DNA of 64,000 bases from Pacificibacter marinus (lineage in GTDB: Bacteria > Pseudomonadota > Alphaproteobacteria > Rhodobacterales > Rhodobacteraceae), in NCBI RefSeq assembly GCF_018860505.1, contig NZ_JAHKPU010000010.1, positions 62,001 through 126,000 on the forward strand, read 5' to 3'. How positions within the stretch are numbered: position 1 is the stretch's first letter; every line of letters starts with the position of its first letter. The notes under the pieces are model-generated. The model did not search any database and had not been told where the DNA came from. It saw only the letters and a program-made list of their open reading frames with translations. This document shows, one piece after another, positions 26,721 through 35,301 of this stretch. The position numbers and the translations under genes were made by a program.

Positions 26721-26750
26721 AAAAGCGCGGGGCCTGTCTCGCGCTTTTTT
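26721..26750 (+). terminator. Rho-independent terminator after gnd
   Basis: aaaagcgcg (26721-26729) and cgcgctttt (26740-26748) form a 9-bp stem with T-run 26745-26751, 24 bp past the stop. Confidence 0.92.
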
Positions 26751-26988
26751 TATGCCTGATAGCTTTATGTCCGAAAAGCTGGGCGTTTTGGCTAAAGACT
26801 CATTGTGACGCTCGACTGAATGACGCTCGACTGAAATATACTTGCTAGATTTGTAGGTGCTTTGCTTGGTGATTTGGTGACCAAGATGTGACGGATATGG
26901 TTATTAACAATCCGTCCAACACCGTCCGACAAAAACTTTGTGCTGACTTGGGGGTTGCAATCGCTCAAGTGTTCTGCAATTCATGCGT

Positions 26989-27082
26989 CACCACAGGGGA
27001 GCCGCATCATGTTGCGGCTGAGATGGGGGCACAAGCCCACGGACCCTTAAAGCTGATCTGGATAATGCCAGCGTAGCAAGGA
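26989..27082 (+). ncRNA. TPP (thi-box) riboswitch
   Basis: The conserved blocks appear in order: ACAGGGGAGCC (26993-27003), GCGGCTGAGA (27014-27023), an optional P3-like arm, GGACCCTT (27041-27048), and CTGATCTGGATAATGCCAGCG (27053-27073). Binding of thiamine pyrophosphate should fold the element and turn expression off. Its 3' end, AGCAAGGA, runs into the Shine-Dalgarno AAGGAGGA of the next gene, so control of translation start is likely, as in other proteobacteria. The downstream ykoF-thiXZY operon fits. Confidence 0.95.
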
Positions 27083-27090
27083 GGACAGAA

Positions 27091-27699
27091 ATGTTTGTAG
27101 GCGCACAAGTTTCCCTTTATCCGATGACCGATGGGTTCGTGGATGTGATTTTATCATCACTTCATGCGCTTGACCCATGGCGTGATAAATTGCGGATCGA
27201 GACAGATGATATTTCAACTTTGATCGTCGGCCCGCCCGAGGTTTTATTTCCCGCTCTGCGCGACCTTTACAGTGCCGCGGCAGCAACCGGCCAGCACATC
27301 GTCTTGCGCTGTACTTTATCGCGTGGTTGCCCAGGCGAGCCGGATGATCCCATCTGCCAAACGAATGCTTTGGCGAACCCGTCCGAACCTTTGGTGTCGC
27401 GCCAAAACAGCGCCTTGAGTGCCATTGCCGAGACACCAGAAAAAGGCCAGTTCGCAGATGCGCAGTTTTCACTTTACGTGATGGGCGCGGGCGACCATAT
27501 GGCCGAGATCATGGGCTGCATTGATTTTCTCAAGCAAAGCGGTACGTTTTTGCGATCAAAGAATTTCTGCACCCGTCTCAGCGGTGATGCAGGGCCGGTC
27601 TTTGCAACGATAGAGCAAGCCTTTTGCCGCTTCGGCCCGCCAAATGGCCATGTCACTATTGATTTAACGGTTTCTGCCAACAGCCCGTCAAAGCGCTGA
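27091..27699 (+). CDS. ykoF: YkoF-type thiamine/hydroxymethylpyrimidine-binding protein
   Basis: YkoF of Bacillus binds thiamine or its HMP moiety with two ACT-like repeats; the 202-residue length here agrees. Two similar halves can be seen: VGAQVSLYPMTDGFVDVILSSLHAL (3-27) and DAQFSLYVMGAGDHMAEIMGCIDFLK (near 124-149). No signal peptide, so it is cytosolic. It is the first gene behind the TPP riboswitch and is followed at once by an ABC transporter, supporting a role in HMP/thiamine uptake or handoff. Strong AAGGAGG Shine-Dalgarno. Confidence 0.88.
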   Translation: MFVGAQVSLYPMTDGFVDVILSSLHALDPWRDKLRIETDDISTLIVGPPEVLFPALRDLYSAAAATGQHIVLRCTLSRGCPGEPDDPICQTNALANPSEPLVSRQNSALSAIAETPEKGQFADAQFSLYVMGAGDHMAEIMGCIDFLKQSGTFLRSKNFCTRLSGDAGPVFATIEQAFCRFGPPNGHVTIDLTVSANSPSKR

Positions 27700-27702
27700 T
27701 TG

Positions 27703-28491
27703 ATGCACATTCCGTTGCCTCGCCGGTCCGGCGCAGGCCTGACACGCGGCTTGCCTGCCGTTTTGAGTGTTGTCAGTGCTTTTGCGCTTTGGGAAATTTA
27801 CGTCCAAATATCGGGGATTTCCCCGTTGATCTTGCCCGCGCCGTCGCGCGTGCTGGAACAGATGCTATTGAATCGTGAGGTGCTGTGGCGCAACACTGTG
27901 CCGACGCTTCAGGCCACACTTTTTGGGTTTTCTTTGTCGCTGAGCGTGGCTTTTGTTTTATCAGTCGCCTTGGATTTTATGCCGCGTTTGCGCCGTGCAC
28001 TTTTCCCGATTTTTGTGGTCAGTCAAACCTTGCCCTTGGTCGCGATCGCCCCCTTGGTTGTGCTGTGGTTTGGCTTTGATCTGACGCCTAAAATCTTGCT
28101 GGTCACGTTGGTGACGTTTTTCCCCATGCTGGTGGCTTTGGTGGATGGATATGATTCGACAGATCCTGAAATCGAAGAATTGTTGCATTCTATGGGGGCC
28201 TCAAAGCGCGTGGTGTTTCGGCGTGCGCGTTTGCCGTCGGCGATGCCATATTTCTTTGCAGGGCTGCGTATTTCGATCACCTATGCCGTCGTCGCGGCGA
28301 TCTTTGCAGAATATGTCGGTGCGCGTGCAGGATTGGGCATCGTGATTTTGAACGCCAAAAACAGCTTTCGTCCTGACCTTGTGTTGGCAGCTGTCGTCAT
28401 CAGTTCCGTGCTGACCTTGGCACTGTTCGCGGCCACTGCTCTGTTGCAGCGTGTGGCCTTGCGCTGGCGCGATGCAAAGGGGGATCAATGA
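27703..28491 (+). CDS. thiX: HMP/thiamine-precursor ABC transporter permease (ThiX-like)
   Basis: A 262-residue inner-membrane permease with about six helices. It belongs to the SsuC/TauC-like group used for thiamine precursors. The EAA-like loop for ATPase contact is EIEELLHSMGASKRVVFRRARLPSAMPYFFAGLRISITYAV... starting about residue 150. The ATG at 27703 is four bases after the ykoF stop, indicating coupling. Substrate assignment (probably formylaminopyrimidine or HMP) comes from the riboswitch, YkoF and the NMT1-like binding protein in the same operon. Confidence 0.88.
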   Translation: MHIPLPRRSGAGLTRGLPAVLSVVSAFALWEIYVQISGISPLILPAPSRVLEQMLLNREVLWRNTVPTLQATLFGFSLSLSVAFVLSVALDFMPRLRRALFPIFVVSQTLPLVAIAPLVVLWFGFDLTPKILLVTLVTFFPMLVALVDGYDSTDPEIEELLHSMGASKRVVFRRARLPSAMPYFFAGLRISITYAVVAAIFAEYVGARAGLGIVILNAKNSFRPDLVLAAVVISSVLTLALFAATALLQRVALRWRDAKGDQ

Positions 28492-29243
28492 CCGTTCTGG
28501 ATATGAAAAACGTGGGGCTGAGGCTGGGGCAAACCGATGTCTTGGCGGATATTTCCATGCATGTCGCGCAAGGCGAATTCGTGTCGATCCTTGGTCCATC
28601 TGGTGCGGGGAAATCTACCATTTTCCGACTGTTGACAGGTGCGCTGGACGCTGATCGTGGTGCGATCACCTGCAATGGGGTGCCGTTGACGGACGACCAG
28701 CAAGGCTTTGCATTTATGCCGCAAAGCGATGCCTTGATGCCTTGGCTGCGTATTCTGGATAATGTGACCTTGGGGCTTGAGGTGCAGGGCGTGCCCCGCA
28801 AGGAGGCGCGAGCACGTGCTTTGCCTTTGTTCGCAGACTTCGGGCTTGTTGGGTTTGAACATCGTTATCCCACACAATTGTCTGGCGGGATGCGTCAACG
28901 CGCGGCTTTGTTGCGCACTGTTTTGCAAGGTCGTCCAATGCAATTGCTGGATGAGCCTTTTGGCGCTTTGGATGCCTTGACGCGGATGCAGATGCAAAAG
29001 TGGTTTGAATCCCGCTGGAAATCGGCGCGCTGGACCACGTTGCTTGTCACTCATGATGTGCGCGAAGCTGTTGCTTTATCGGACCGAATTTACGTGTTGT
29101 CGCGCCGTCCCGCGACTGTGATCGCGGAAGTTGCCGTGCCCACACCGCGCCCGCGTTTCGACTGCCCCACGTCCGCTGATGCCCACGCCCTTGAGGCGCA
29201 TCTATTAGATATTTTGTTGACCCAAACCGGAGATACCCTATGA
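28488..29243 (+). CDS. thiZ: HMP/thiamine-precursor ABC transporter ATPase (ThiZ-like)
   Basis: This 251-residue ATPase has Walker A GPSGAGKST (about 36-44), signature LSGGMRQRAALLR, Walker B MQLLDEPFGALD and the switch His in VTHDVREAVALSD. The sequence resembles SsuB/TauB/ThiZ importer ATPases. Its start overlaps the permease stop by 4 bp and its stop overlaps the next start by 4 bp, so the whole operon is translationally coupled. It should energise import with the permease at 27703. Confidence 0.9.
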   Translation: MTVLDMKNVGLRLGQTDVLADISMHVAQGEFVSILGPSGAGKSTIFRLLTGALDADRGAITCNGVPLTDDQQGFAFMPQSDALMPWLRILDNVTLGLEVQGVPRKEARARALPLFADFGLVGFEHRYPTQLSGGMRQRAALLRTVLQGRPMQLLDEPFGALDALTRMQMQKWFESRWKSARWTTLLVTHDVREAVALSDRIYVLSRRPATVIAEVAVPTPRPRFDCPTSADAHALEAHLLDILLTQTGDTL

Positions 29244-30253
29244 AGCATTTCATCGCGACCGCATGTTTTTTAATGACCTTGCCTGCCATATCCCAGAATG
29301 CTGTGGCGCAAGAGGCCATGACCCAAGAAAAGGTGACTGTTGCACTGGATTGGACCCCGAATACCAATCACGTTGGGCTGTATGTCGCGCAATCCAAAGG
29401 TTGGTTCGAAGAGGCCGGCCTTGATGTCGATATCTTGCCTTACACCGATACGTCATCGACCACATTGGTCTCTGCGGGGCTCGCAGAATTTGGTGTTTTA
29501 AGTGCTGTTGGTTTTCACAGTTTGCGTGCCAAAGGCGCCGATATGACAGCTGTGATGGCGGTTGTGCAGCACGAAACGGGACGCGTGGTGTTCAATGGCA
29601 ATCGCGATGACATTCAGCGGCCTGCCGATTTGGATGGCAAGATTTATGCGGGTTTTGGAAGCGATTGGGAAAACGCGCTGATTTCGACCATCATCCAAAA
29701 TGATGGTGGTGCGGGCACATTCGATACGGTCACTTTGGGCACCTCTGCCTATGAAGCGCTGGCCAATGGTCGTGTCGATTTCACGCTTGAGGTCAGCACT
29801 TGGGAAGGGGTGAATTCTGTCCTTTTGGATCGCCCTCAACGCGCTTTTGTCTATGCTGACTTCGGTGTGCCAGACCAACACACAACGTTCTTAGGTGGTA
29901 ATGGCTCATGGCTTGCAGAGAACCCTGATACGGCCAGCGCTTTTGTTCAAGCGGCGCAACGGGGATATGATTTTGCAACCCAAAACCCCGCCGCTGCGGC
30001 AGATATTTTGATCGCTGAGACCGCAGGCATGATGAGCAATCCAGATTTAGTTCATGCCTCTATGCAGGCTTTGGTCGATGGCGGCTATTTGCAAGATGCT
30101 GATGAAGCTGTTGGGGTGATTGATGCGGATATGGTCAATAACATTGCAAAGTTTTTGTTCGACGCAGGCATCTTGCGCGATGAAGATGGGCAGATCCTTG
30201 CGAGGCTTCCTGATGTTTCAACATGGTTCACCAACGCATATCTGGCGCGCTAA
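29240..30253 (+). CDS. thiY: NMT1/THI5-like substrate-binding protein (ThiY-like)
   Basis: This 337-residue periplasmic binding protein has a signal peptide (about 1-24, ending AVAQE). The mature protein starts with KVTVALDWTPNTNHVGLYVAQSKGWFEEAGLDV, the hallmark of the NMT1/THI5 family that binds pyrimidine precursors of thiamine. Also seen are STTLVSAGLAEFGVLSAVG and GFGSDWE. It is the last gene of the riboswitch-controlled operon and is followed by a terminator. Confidence 0.92.
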   Translation: MKHFIATACFLMTLPAISQNAVAQEAMTQEKVTVALDWTPNTNHVGLYVAQSKGWFEEAGLDVDILPYTDTSSTTLVSAGLAEFGVLSAVGFHSLRAKGADMTAVMAVVQHETGRVVFNGNRDDIQRPADLDGKIYAGFGSDWENALISTIIQNDGGAGTFDTVTLGTSAYEALANGRVDFTLEVSTWEGVNSVLLDRPQRAFVYADFGVPDQHTTFLGGNGSWLAENPDTASAFVQAAQRGYDFATQNPAAAADILIAETAGMMSNPDLVHASMQALVDGGYLQDADEAVGVIDADMVNNIAKFLFDAGILRDEDGQILARLPDVSTWFTNAYLAR

Positions 30254-30259
30254 ATTTGG

Positions 30260-30311
30260 GGGTGACTTACTTTGCAAAGCTCGGCGTAAGTCAGTCACCC
30301 TTAACTTTTTT
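30260..30311 (+). terminator. Terminator after the thi operon
   Basis: gggtgacttac (30260-30270) pairs with gtaagtcagtcaccc (30286-30300) with a small bulge, then ttaacttttttg provides the T-run. Confidence 0.85.
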
Positions 30312-30338
30312 GCCCCAATTCCCCACTGTGATAAGCAG

Positions 30339-31097
30339 CTAAACGGGGATCACTTTTGTGCCCCAAGTGACGCAATCTTGCTCAAGGTTTTGGGGTAAAT
30401 CTGTATCGGTGATCAACGTTGTGACATCTGCCAATGAGCAGATGGTCAGTGGCGCTTTGCGGTCAAATTTAAAGCGATCCGCAACCACCACGACCTTGCG
30501 CGAGCGTTTGATTGCTGTGGTGCTGACCATGACTTCTTGCCCGTCAAAATCCAGCAGATCGCCATCTGTATCAATGGCAGAACACCCCAAAACAGAATAA
30601 TCGAACTTGAACTGTTTGACCATTTCCGCTGTGAGGCCGCCAACAAGACCACCGTCAGAGCGGCGCAGCACACCGCCGACCAAAATGATTTCACAGCTTT
30701 GATTGGCGGCCAGAATATTGGCGATATTGAGGTTGTTGGTGACCACGAGCAGATTTTCATGATCAAGCAATTCTTGGGCCACGGCTTCTGTGGTGGTGCC
30801 GATGTTCATGAACAAGGATGCCCCGTTTGGGATCTGCGCAGCACATGTTACCGCAATGGATCTCTTGCCGGTTTGATTGAGGCGACGACGTTCGCCATAC
30901 TGGATATTAGTGACGCCAGATGCGATCACAGCACCACCATGCACACGTTCCAACTGCCCGCTATCGGCCAGATGTGACAGGTCGCGCCGGATCGTTTGAA
31001 CTGTAACCTCGTATTTTTGCGCCAGCCCATCGACAGTGACCTTGCCGTCACGGCGCGCCATTTCGAGTATCTCTTTTTGTCTGAAGGTCGAGATCAT
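30339..31097 (-). CDS. glpR: DeoR-family repressor, probably GlpR
   Basis: A 252-residue DeoR-type regulator. The N-terminal helix-turn-helix RQKEILEMARRDGKVTVDGLAQKYEVTVQTIRRDLSHL (about 6-43) and the sugar-phosphate-binding DeoRC domain (LFMNIGTTTEAVAQEL, GGVLRRSDGGLVG) are clear. It is divergent from glpD-glpK, so it most likely represses them until glycerol 3-phosphate binds. Direct repeats in the shared region are candidate operators. Confidence 0.9.
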   Translation of the reverse strand: MISTFRQKEILEMARRDGKVTVDGLAQKYEVTVQTIRRDLSHLADSGQLERVHGGAVIASGVTNIQYGERRRLNQTGKRSIAVTCAAQIPNGASLFMNIGTTTEAVAQELLDHENLLVVTNNLNIANILAANQSCEIILVGGVLRRSDGGLVGGLTAEMVKQFKFDYSVLGCSAIDTDGDLLDFDGQEVMVSTTAIKRSRKVVVVADRFKFDRKAPLTICSLADVTTLITDTDLPQNLEQDCVTWGTKVIPV

Positions 31098-31237
31098 GTT
31101 TGTTCCTTTGGCGGGGGGGAGCCCATCAAAACAATCTGTAGTCCAAGTGGTTTCGTCAAGAGCGCAAGGCTATCGTTTGTGTTCTAATATGTAATATTTA
31201 TGGATTATATAATAATTTATGCGGAATTTTTCATAAA

Positions 31238-31300
31238 AACGAAAGTAAACGAACATTCAATGTTGATTGCGATAGTGAATCAGTGTTGATTGAAGCCGAC
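31238..31300. promoter_or_regulatory. Candidate GlpR operator region
   Basis: Two tandem 10-mers, aaacgaaagt and aaacgaacat (31238-31257), sit one helical turn apart. A second pair, atgttgattg and gtgttgattg, occurs at about 31260 and 31283. All lie in the AT-rich gap between glpR and glpD, where a DeoR-type repressor should bind. The assignment is inference from position and repetition. Confidence 0.45.
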
Positions 31301-31348
31301 TGAAAGCAGACAGCTTACGGTGAAAATTTGAACGCGAGGAGGCTTTCC

Positions 31349-32932
31349 GTGGGCCAAAACGAACCGAAGGATATTATCGATCTTTTCGTCATCGGCGGTG
31401 GCATCAACGGCTGCGGTATTGCCCGTGACGCGGTGGGCCGTGGCCTCAGTGTTGAACTGGCCGAGATGAACGATTTGGCCTCAGCGACCTCATCGGCATC
31501 GACCAAGCTGTTCCATGGTGGATTGCGCTATCTTGAGTACTGGGAAGTCCGTTTGGTGCGTGAAGCTTTGATTGAGCGCGAAACATTGCTGCGTGCTATG
31601 CCGCATATTTCTTGGCCGATGCGTTTTGTTTTACCCTATCACAAAGATATGCGCTTTGAAGGTGACACGCCGACCTCAAAGTTGCTCAACACCGTCATGC
31701 CGTGGATGAAAGGGCGTCGTCCTGCTTGGCTCATCCGGCTTGGGTTGTTCTTGTATGACAATCTTGGCGGGCGCAAAATTCTTAAAGCGACCACATCGGT
31801 CAACTTGGAAACCGCCCCTGAGGGTGCGCCTTTGAAAGATCGTTTCAAAAAGGCTTATGAGTATTCGGATTGCTGGGTCGAAGACAGCCGTTTGGTGGTC
31901 TTGAACGCCCGTGATGCGCAAAGCCGTGGTGCCAAAATTAATGTGCGCACCAAGGTCGTGTCGGCCAAGCAAGTGGACGGGTTGTGGCATATCACGCTTG
32001 AGGCCAAAGACAGCGGGGCGCAGCGTGTGGTTGTGGCACGGATGCTGGTCAACGCGGGTGGGCCATGGGTCAAAGATGTGATCCAAAATACAGCGCGGAT
32101 CAATTCGACTGAGGGCGTGCGCTTGGTGCGTGGCAGTCACATCGTCACCCGCAAGCTTTACGATCACGACAAATGTTATTTCTTTCAAGGCGAAGATGGG
32201 CGGATCATTTTCACGATTCCTTACGAGACTGATTTTACTCTGATCGGGACAACAGATGCGGAACATTCTGACGCGGATACCAAGCCGGAGTGCACCCCCG
32301 AAGAGCGAGCTTATCTGTTGGCCTTTGCCTCCAACTATCTGAAAACACCCGTCACGGACGCTGATGTGGTGTGGAGCTATTCTGGCGTGCGGCCCCTTTA
32401 TGATGACGGGGCCAGTTCAGCCACGGCTGCGACGCGTGATTATGTGGTCAAGGTCGATACCTCGGCGGGGGCGCCTATGGTGAACGTCTTTGGCGGTAAG
32501 ATCACCACCTACCGCCGCTTGGCTGAAACAGCGATGGAAAAAATTGCACCGTTTTTCCCAACAATCGGGCAACCTTGGACTGCCGGAGTTGCTATGCCAG
32601 GTGGGGATTTTCCGGTGGATGGTGTCGAAGCGCTGACACAACATTTGGCAAAATCATATCCGTTTTTGGATGCGAACTGGGCGACGCGGCTGATCAAGGC
32701 CTATGGGAGCGATGCCTTTGAGGTGCTCGGAGATGCCAAGGCGCCCGCCGATTTAGGGCAGCTCTTCGGAGCCAATCTGACCGAACGCGAAGTGGTTTGG
32801 TTGATGAACAAAGAGTTCGCGCACACAGCCGAAGACATTGTATGGCGGCGCTCTAAATTGGGGCTGCGCATGTCGCCACAAGACATCGAGGCGCTTGACG
32901 GCTGGATGGCAGCTGCGTCTACTGCGCGGTGA
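31349..32932 (+). CDS. glpD: Glycerol-3-phosphate dehydrogenase (aerobic, FAD)
   Basis: A membrane-associated flavoenzyme that oxidises glycerol 3-phosphate to dihydroxyacetone phosphate and passes electrons to quinone. The 527 residues start with the FAD loop LFVIGGGINGCGIARDAVGRG (about 13-33), followed by SSASTKLFHGGLRYLE, a family signature, and end with a C-terminal helical domain. GTG 31349 is chosen because a perfect AGGAGG lies 6 nt upstream; a TTG 21 bp earlier has none. It is cotranscribed with glpK, 69 bp later. Confidence 0.96.
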   Translation: MGQNEPKDIIDLFVIGGGINGCGIARDAVGRGLSVELAEMNDLASATSSASTKLFHGGLRYLEYWEVRLVREALIERETLLRAMPHISWPMRFVLPYHKDMRFEGDTPTSKLLNTVMPWMKGRRPAWLIRLGLFLYDNLGGRKILKATTSVNLETAPEGAPLKDRFKKAYEYSDCWVEDSRLVVLNARDAQSRGAKINVRTKVVSAKQVDGLWHITLEAKDSGAQRVVVARMLVNAGGPWVKDVIQNTARINSTEGVRLVRGSHIVTRKLYDHDKCYFFQGEDGRIIFTIPYETDFTLIGTTDAEHSDADTKPECTPEERAYLLAFASNYLKTPVTDADVVWSYSGVRPLYDDGASSATAATRDYVVKVDTSAGAPMVNVFGGKITTYRRLAETAMEKIAPFFPTIGQPWTAGVAMPGGDFPVDGVEALTQHLAKSYPFLDANWATRLIKAYGSDAFEVLGDAKAPADLGQLFGANLTEREVVWLMNKEFAHTAEDIVWRRSKLGLRMSPQDIEALDGWMAAASTAR

Positions 32933-33001
32933 TCCTGTTTTGGCGTCGCGCCAATTCACTTGAGGTCGCTGTCTTTCGACATTTAGAACAAGGTAAATAA
33001 C

Positions 33002-34489
33002 ATGACTTACATTCTTGCAATTGATCAAGGGACGACTTCGACCCGCACGATGGTGTTTGATCAAGGCATGTCTGTTGTGGCGTCTAAACAGCAAGAGTTC
33101 ACTCAGCATTTCCCACAATCGGGTTGGGTGGAACACGATCCGAACGATCTGTGGGACAGCACGCTTGCAACCTGTCGCGGGGCGATGGACAAGGCCGATA
33201 TTAAGGCCTCGCAGGTTGCCGCCATTGGCATCACCAATCAACGCGAAACGGTTTTGGTTTGGGACAGGCATACAGGTGAGCCCATTCATAACGCGATCGT
33301 TTGGCAAGACCGTCGCACCGCTGGTCTGTGCCGTGATCTGCGCGACGCGGGTCACGAGGCGATGATTGTCGAACGTACAGGCCTGTTGATTGATCCGTAT
33401 TTTTCCAGCACCAAACTGAAATGGGTTTTGGATCATGTGGAGGGCGCAAGGGACCGTGCAGCCAAAGGCGATCTGCTGTTTGGCACTGTTGATAGCTTTC
33501 TGATTTGGAAACTTACAGGCGGCGTGGCGCATGTCACTGACGCAACCAATGCAGCACGCACGATGCTTTATGATATCCGCAAAGGCCGTTGGAGCCAGAC
33601 CATCTGCGATCTGTTGGATATCCCGATGCAAATGCTGCCCGAGGTCAAAGATTGTGCGGCCGATTTCGGCCAAACCGACCCTGATCTATTTGGCGCCTCT
33701 ATCCCAATTTGCGGCGTTGCGGGCGACCAGCAAGCGGCCACTTTGGGGCAGGCTTGTTTCGAGCCGGGTATGATGAAATCCACATACGGCACCGGCTGTT
33801 TTGCGCTGTTGAACACGGGCGATGTGCCTGTGATGTCAAAAAATCGCTTGCTGACGACGATTGCCTATCAATTGAACGGCAAGCCGACATATGCGCTTGA
33901 GGGGTCGATCTTTATCGCCGGTGCTGTGGTGCAATGGCTGCGTGATGGGCTGCAAATCATTAACGACGCGGCCGAAACGCAAGAGCTGGCCAAGCAGGCC
34001 GACCCGCATCAAAATGTCGTGCTTGTACCTGCTTTTGTAGGCCTTGGTGCGCCGTATTGGAATGCAGATTGTCGTGGGGCGGCCTTTGGCCTGACACGCG
34101 GCACGGGACCGGCTGAGATGGCGAAAGCAGCACTGGAAAGCGTGGGGTATCAGACGCGTGACTTGCTTGAAGCGATGTCTGCCGATTGGCAGGCCACAGG
34201 TGTCGCCCCCACTTTGCGCGTCGATGGCGGGATGACAGCCAGCGATTGGACGATGCAGTTTTTGTCGGACATTATCGGCGCGCCTGTGGATCGTCCGAAA
34301 GTGCATGAAACCACGGCTGTTGGCGTGGCGTGGCTTGCAGGGATGCATGTGGGGATTTACCCCGACCAAGATACTTTTGCAGCACTTTGGGCTTGCGACA
34401 CCAAATTTGAGCCGCAGATGGACGAGAGCCAACGACAAGACAAATACACAGCATGGAAACGCGCAGTCGCGGCGACGCTGAGTTTCTAA
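33002..34489 (+). CDS. glpK: Glycerol kinase
   Basis: The kinase phosphorylates glycerol with ATP to make the GlpD substrate. At 495 residues it is full length, with the FGGY signatures [17 protein letters not shown] (4-20), [13 protein letters not shown] (about 79-91), [16 protein letters not shown] and [16 protein letters not shown]. No glpF facilitator or glycerol-3-phosphate transporter gene is adjacent, so entry must be by diffusion or a transporter elsewhere. An AAGGTAA Shine-Dalgarno precedes the ATG. Confidence 0.97.
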   Translation: MTYILAIDQGTTSTRTMVFDQGMSVVASKQQEFTQHFPQSGWVEHDPNDLWDSTLATCRGAMDKADIKASQVAAIGITNQRETVLVWDRHTGEPIHNAIVWQDRRTAGLCRDLRDAGHEAMIVERTGLLIDPYFSSTKLKWVLDHVEGARDRAAKGDLLFGTVDSFLIWKLTGGVAHVTDATNAARTMLYDIRKGRWSQTICDLLDIPMQMLPEVKDCAADFGQTDPDLFGASIPICGVAGDQQAATLGQACFEPGMMKSTYGTGCFALLNTGDVPVMSKNRLLTTIAYQLNGKPTYALEGSIFIAGAVVQWLRDGLQIINDAAETQELAKQADPHQNVVLVPAFVGLGAPYWNADCRGAAFGLTRGTGPAEMAKAALESVGYQTRDLLEAMSADWQATGVAPTLRVDGGMTASDWTMQFLSDIIGAPVDRPKVHETTAVGVAWLAGMHVGIYPDQDTFAALWACDTKFEPQMDESQRQDKYTAWKRAVAATLSF

Positions 34490-34586
34490 GCTATCTCACA
34501 CCGTGATCGTCATGGTGATTGTCATGAGTTGCATTGACCAAAGGCTCTGATACGGTCCGTTCGTATCTGCGATAAGGGGCATTCAC

Positions 34587-35249
34587 ATGACGGACAATCA
34601 AACCACAAAGATGTCAGATCCGCGTTTGCGCAACCCATTGGTGTTTCCAAACGGCGTGCCTGATCCTGCGACTGTGTTTCTATCGCAGGTGATTGATCAC
34701 CCAAATATCGATGTGGGGGATTGGACCTATTACAACGATCAGCGGTTGCCCGATGATTACGCGAGTACCTTGGCGCCTTACTTGTTTGCCGGTGCGCCTG
34801 AACGATTGAGCATCGGCAAGTTTTGCCAGATTGCACAAGGGGTTGAATTTATCACGGCTTCAGCCAATCACGCGATGGCAGGTGTTTCGACCTATCCGTT
34901 TGCCGTGTTTGATCCGACAAAGATCGCTGGATACCGAGGAGAGTTGCCTCGTGGGTCAGATACTATCATCGGTCATGATTGCTGGATTGGGCGCGGTGCC
35001 ACGGTGTTGCCGGGCGCTGAGCTTGGCTGCGGTGTGATTGTGGGGGCAAAAGCCGTCGTGCGGGGCAAAATTCCTGATTACGCTATCGTGGCGGGCAATC
35101 CGGCCAAGATTGTGCGAATGCGGTTTGATGCAGATACCGTCGCACAGTTGCTTGAAATTGCGTGGTGGGATTGGAGTGCCGATAAAATCGCAGCGCATGT
35201 GGATTTGATCACATCGGGTGATGTTACTGCGCTTGCTGCTGTGACCTAG
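34587..35249 (+). CDS. CatB/Vat-type hexapeptide-repeat acetyltransferase
   Basis: This 220-residue protein folds as a left-handed beta helix. The hexapeptide part is seen at IGHDCWIGRGATVLPGAELGCGVIVGAKAVVRGKIPDYAIVAGNPAKIVRMRF (about 130-182). The catalytic-type His is in SANHAMAGVSTYPF. Closest recognisable families are the xenobiotic acetyltransferases (chloramphenicol CatB, streptogramin Vat), but environmental members need not confer resistance. The acceptor is unknown. AAGGGGC precedes the ATG. Confidence 0.88.
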   Translation: MTDNQTTKMSDPRLRNPLVFPNGVPDPATVFLSQVIDHPNIDVGDWTYYNDQRLPDDYASTLAPYLFAGAPERLSIGKFCQIAQGVEFITASANHAMAGVSTYPFAVFDPTKIAGYRGELPRGSDTIIGHDCWIGRGATVLPGAELGCGVIVGAKAVVRGKIPDYAIVAGNPAKIVRMRFDADTVAQLLEIAWWDWSADKIAAHVDLITSGDVTALAAVT

Positions 35250-35260
35250 TACAGCGTGAC

Positions 35261-35287
35261 GATAGGCCAGAAAACGGCTGGCCTATC
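35261..35287. terminator. Bidirectional terminator between convergent genes
   Basis: gataggccag and ctggcctatc form a perfect 10-bp stem with a 7-base loop. Attttg follows on the plus strand and the minus-strand flank begins GTCACG, so it works best for the plus-strand acetyltransferase gene. Confidence 0.75.
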
Positions 35288-35301
35288 ATTTTGCTCTCAT
35301 C

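Noticed and set aside
33012-33030. TTGATCAA resembling half an FNR box
   Set aside because: It is inside the glpK coding sequence and lacks the N4 spacer of a true box.
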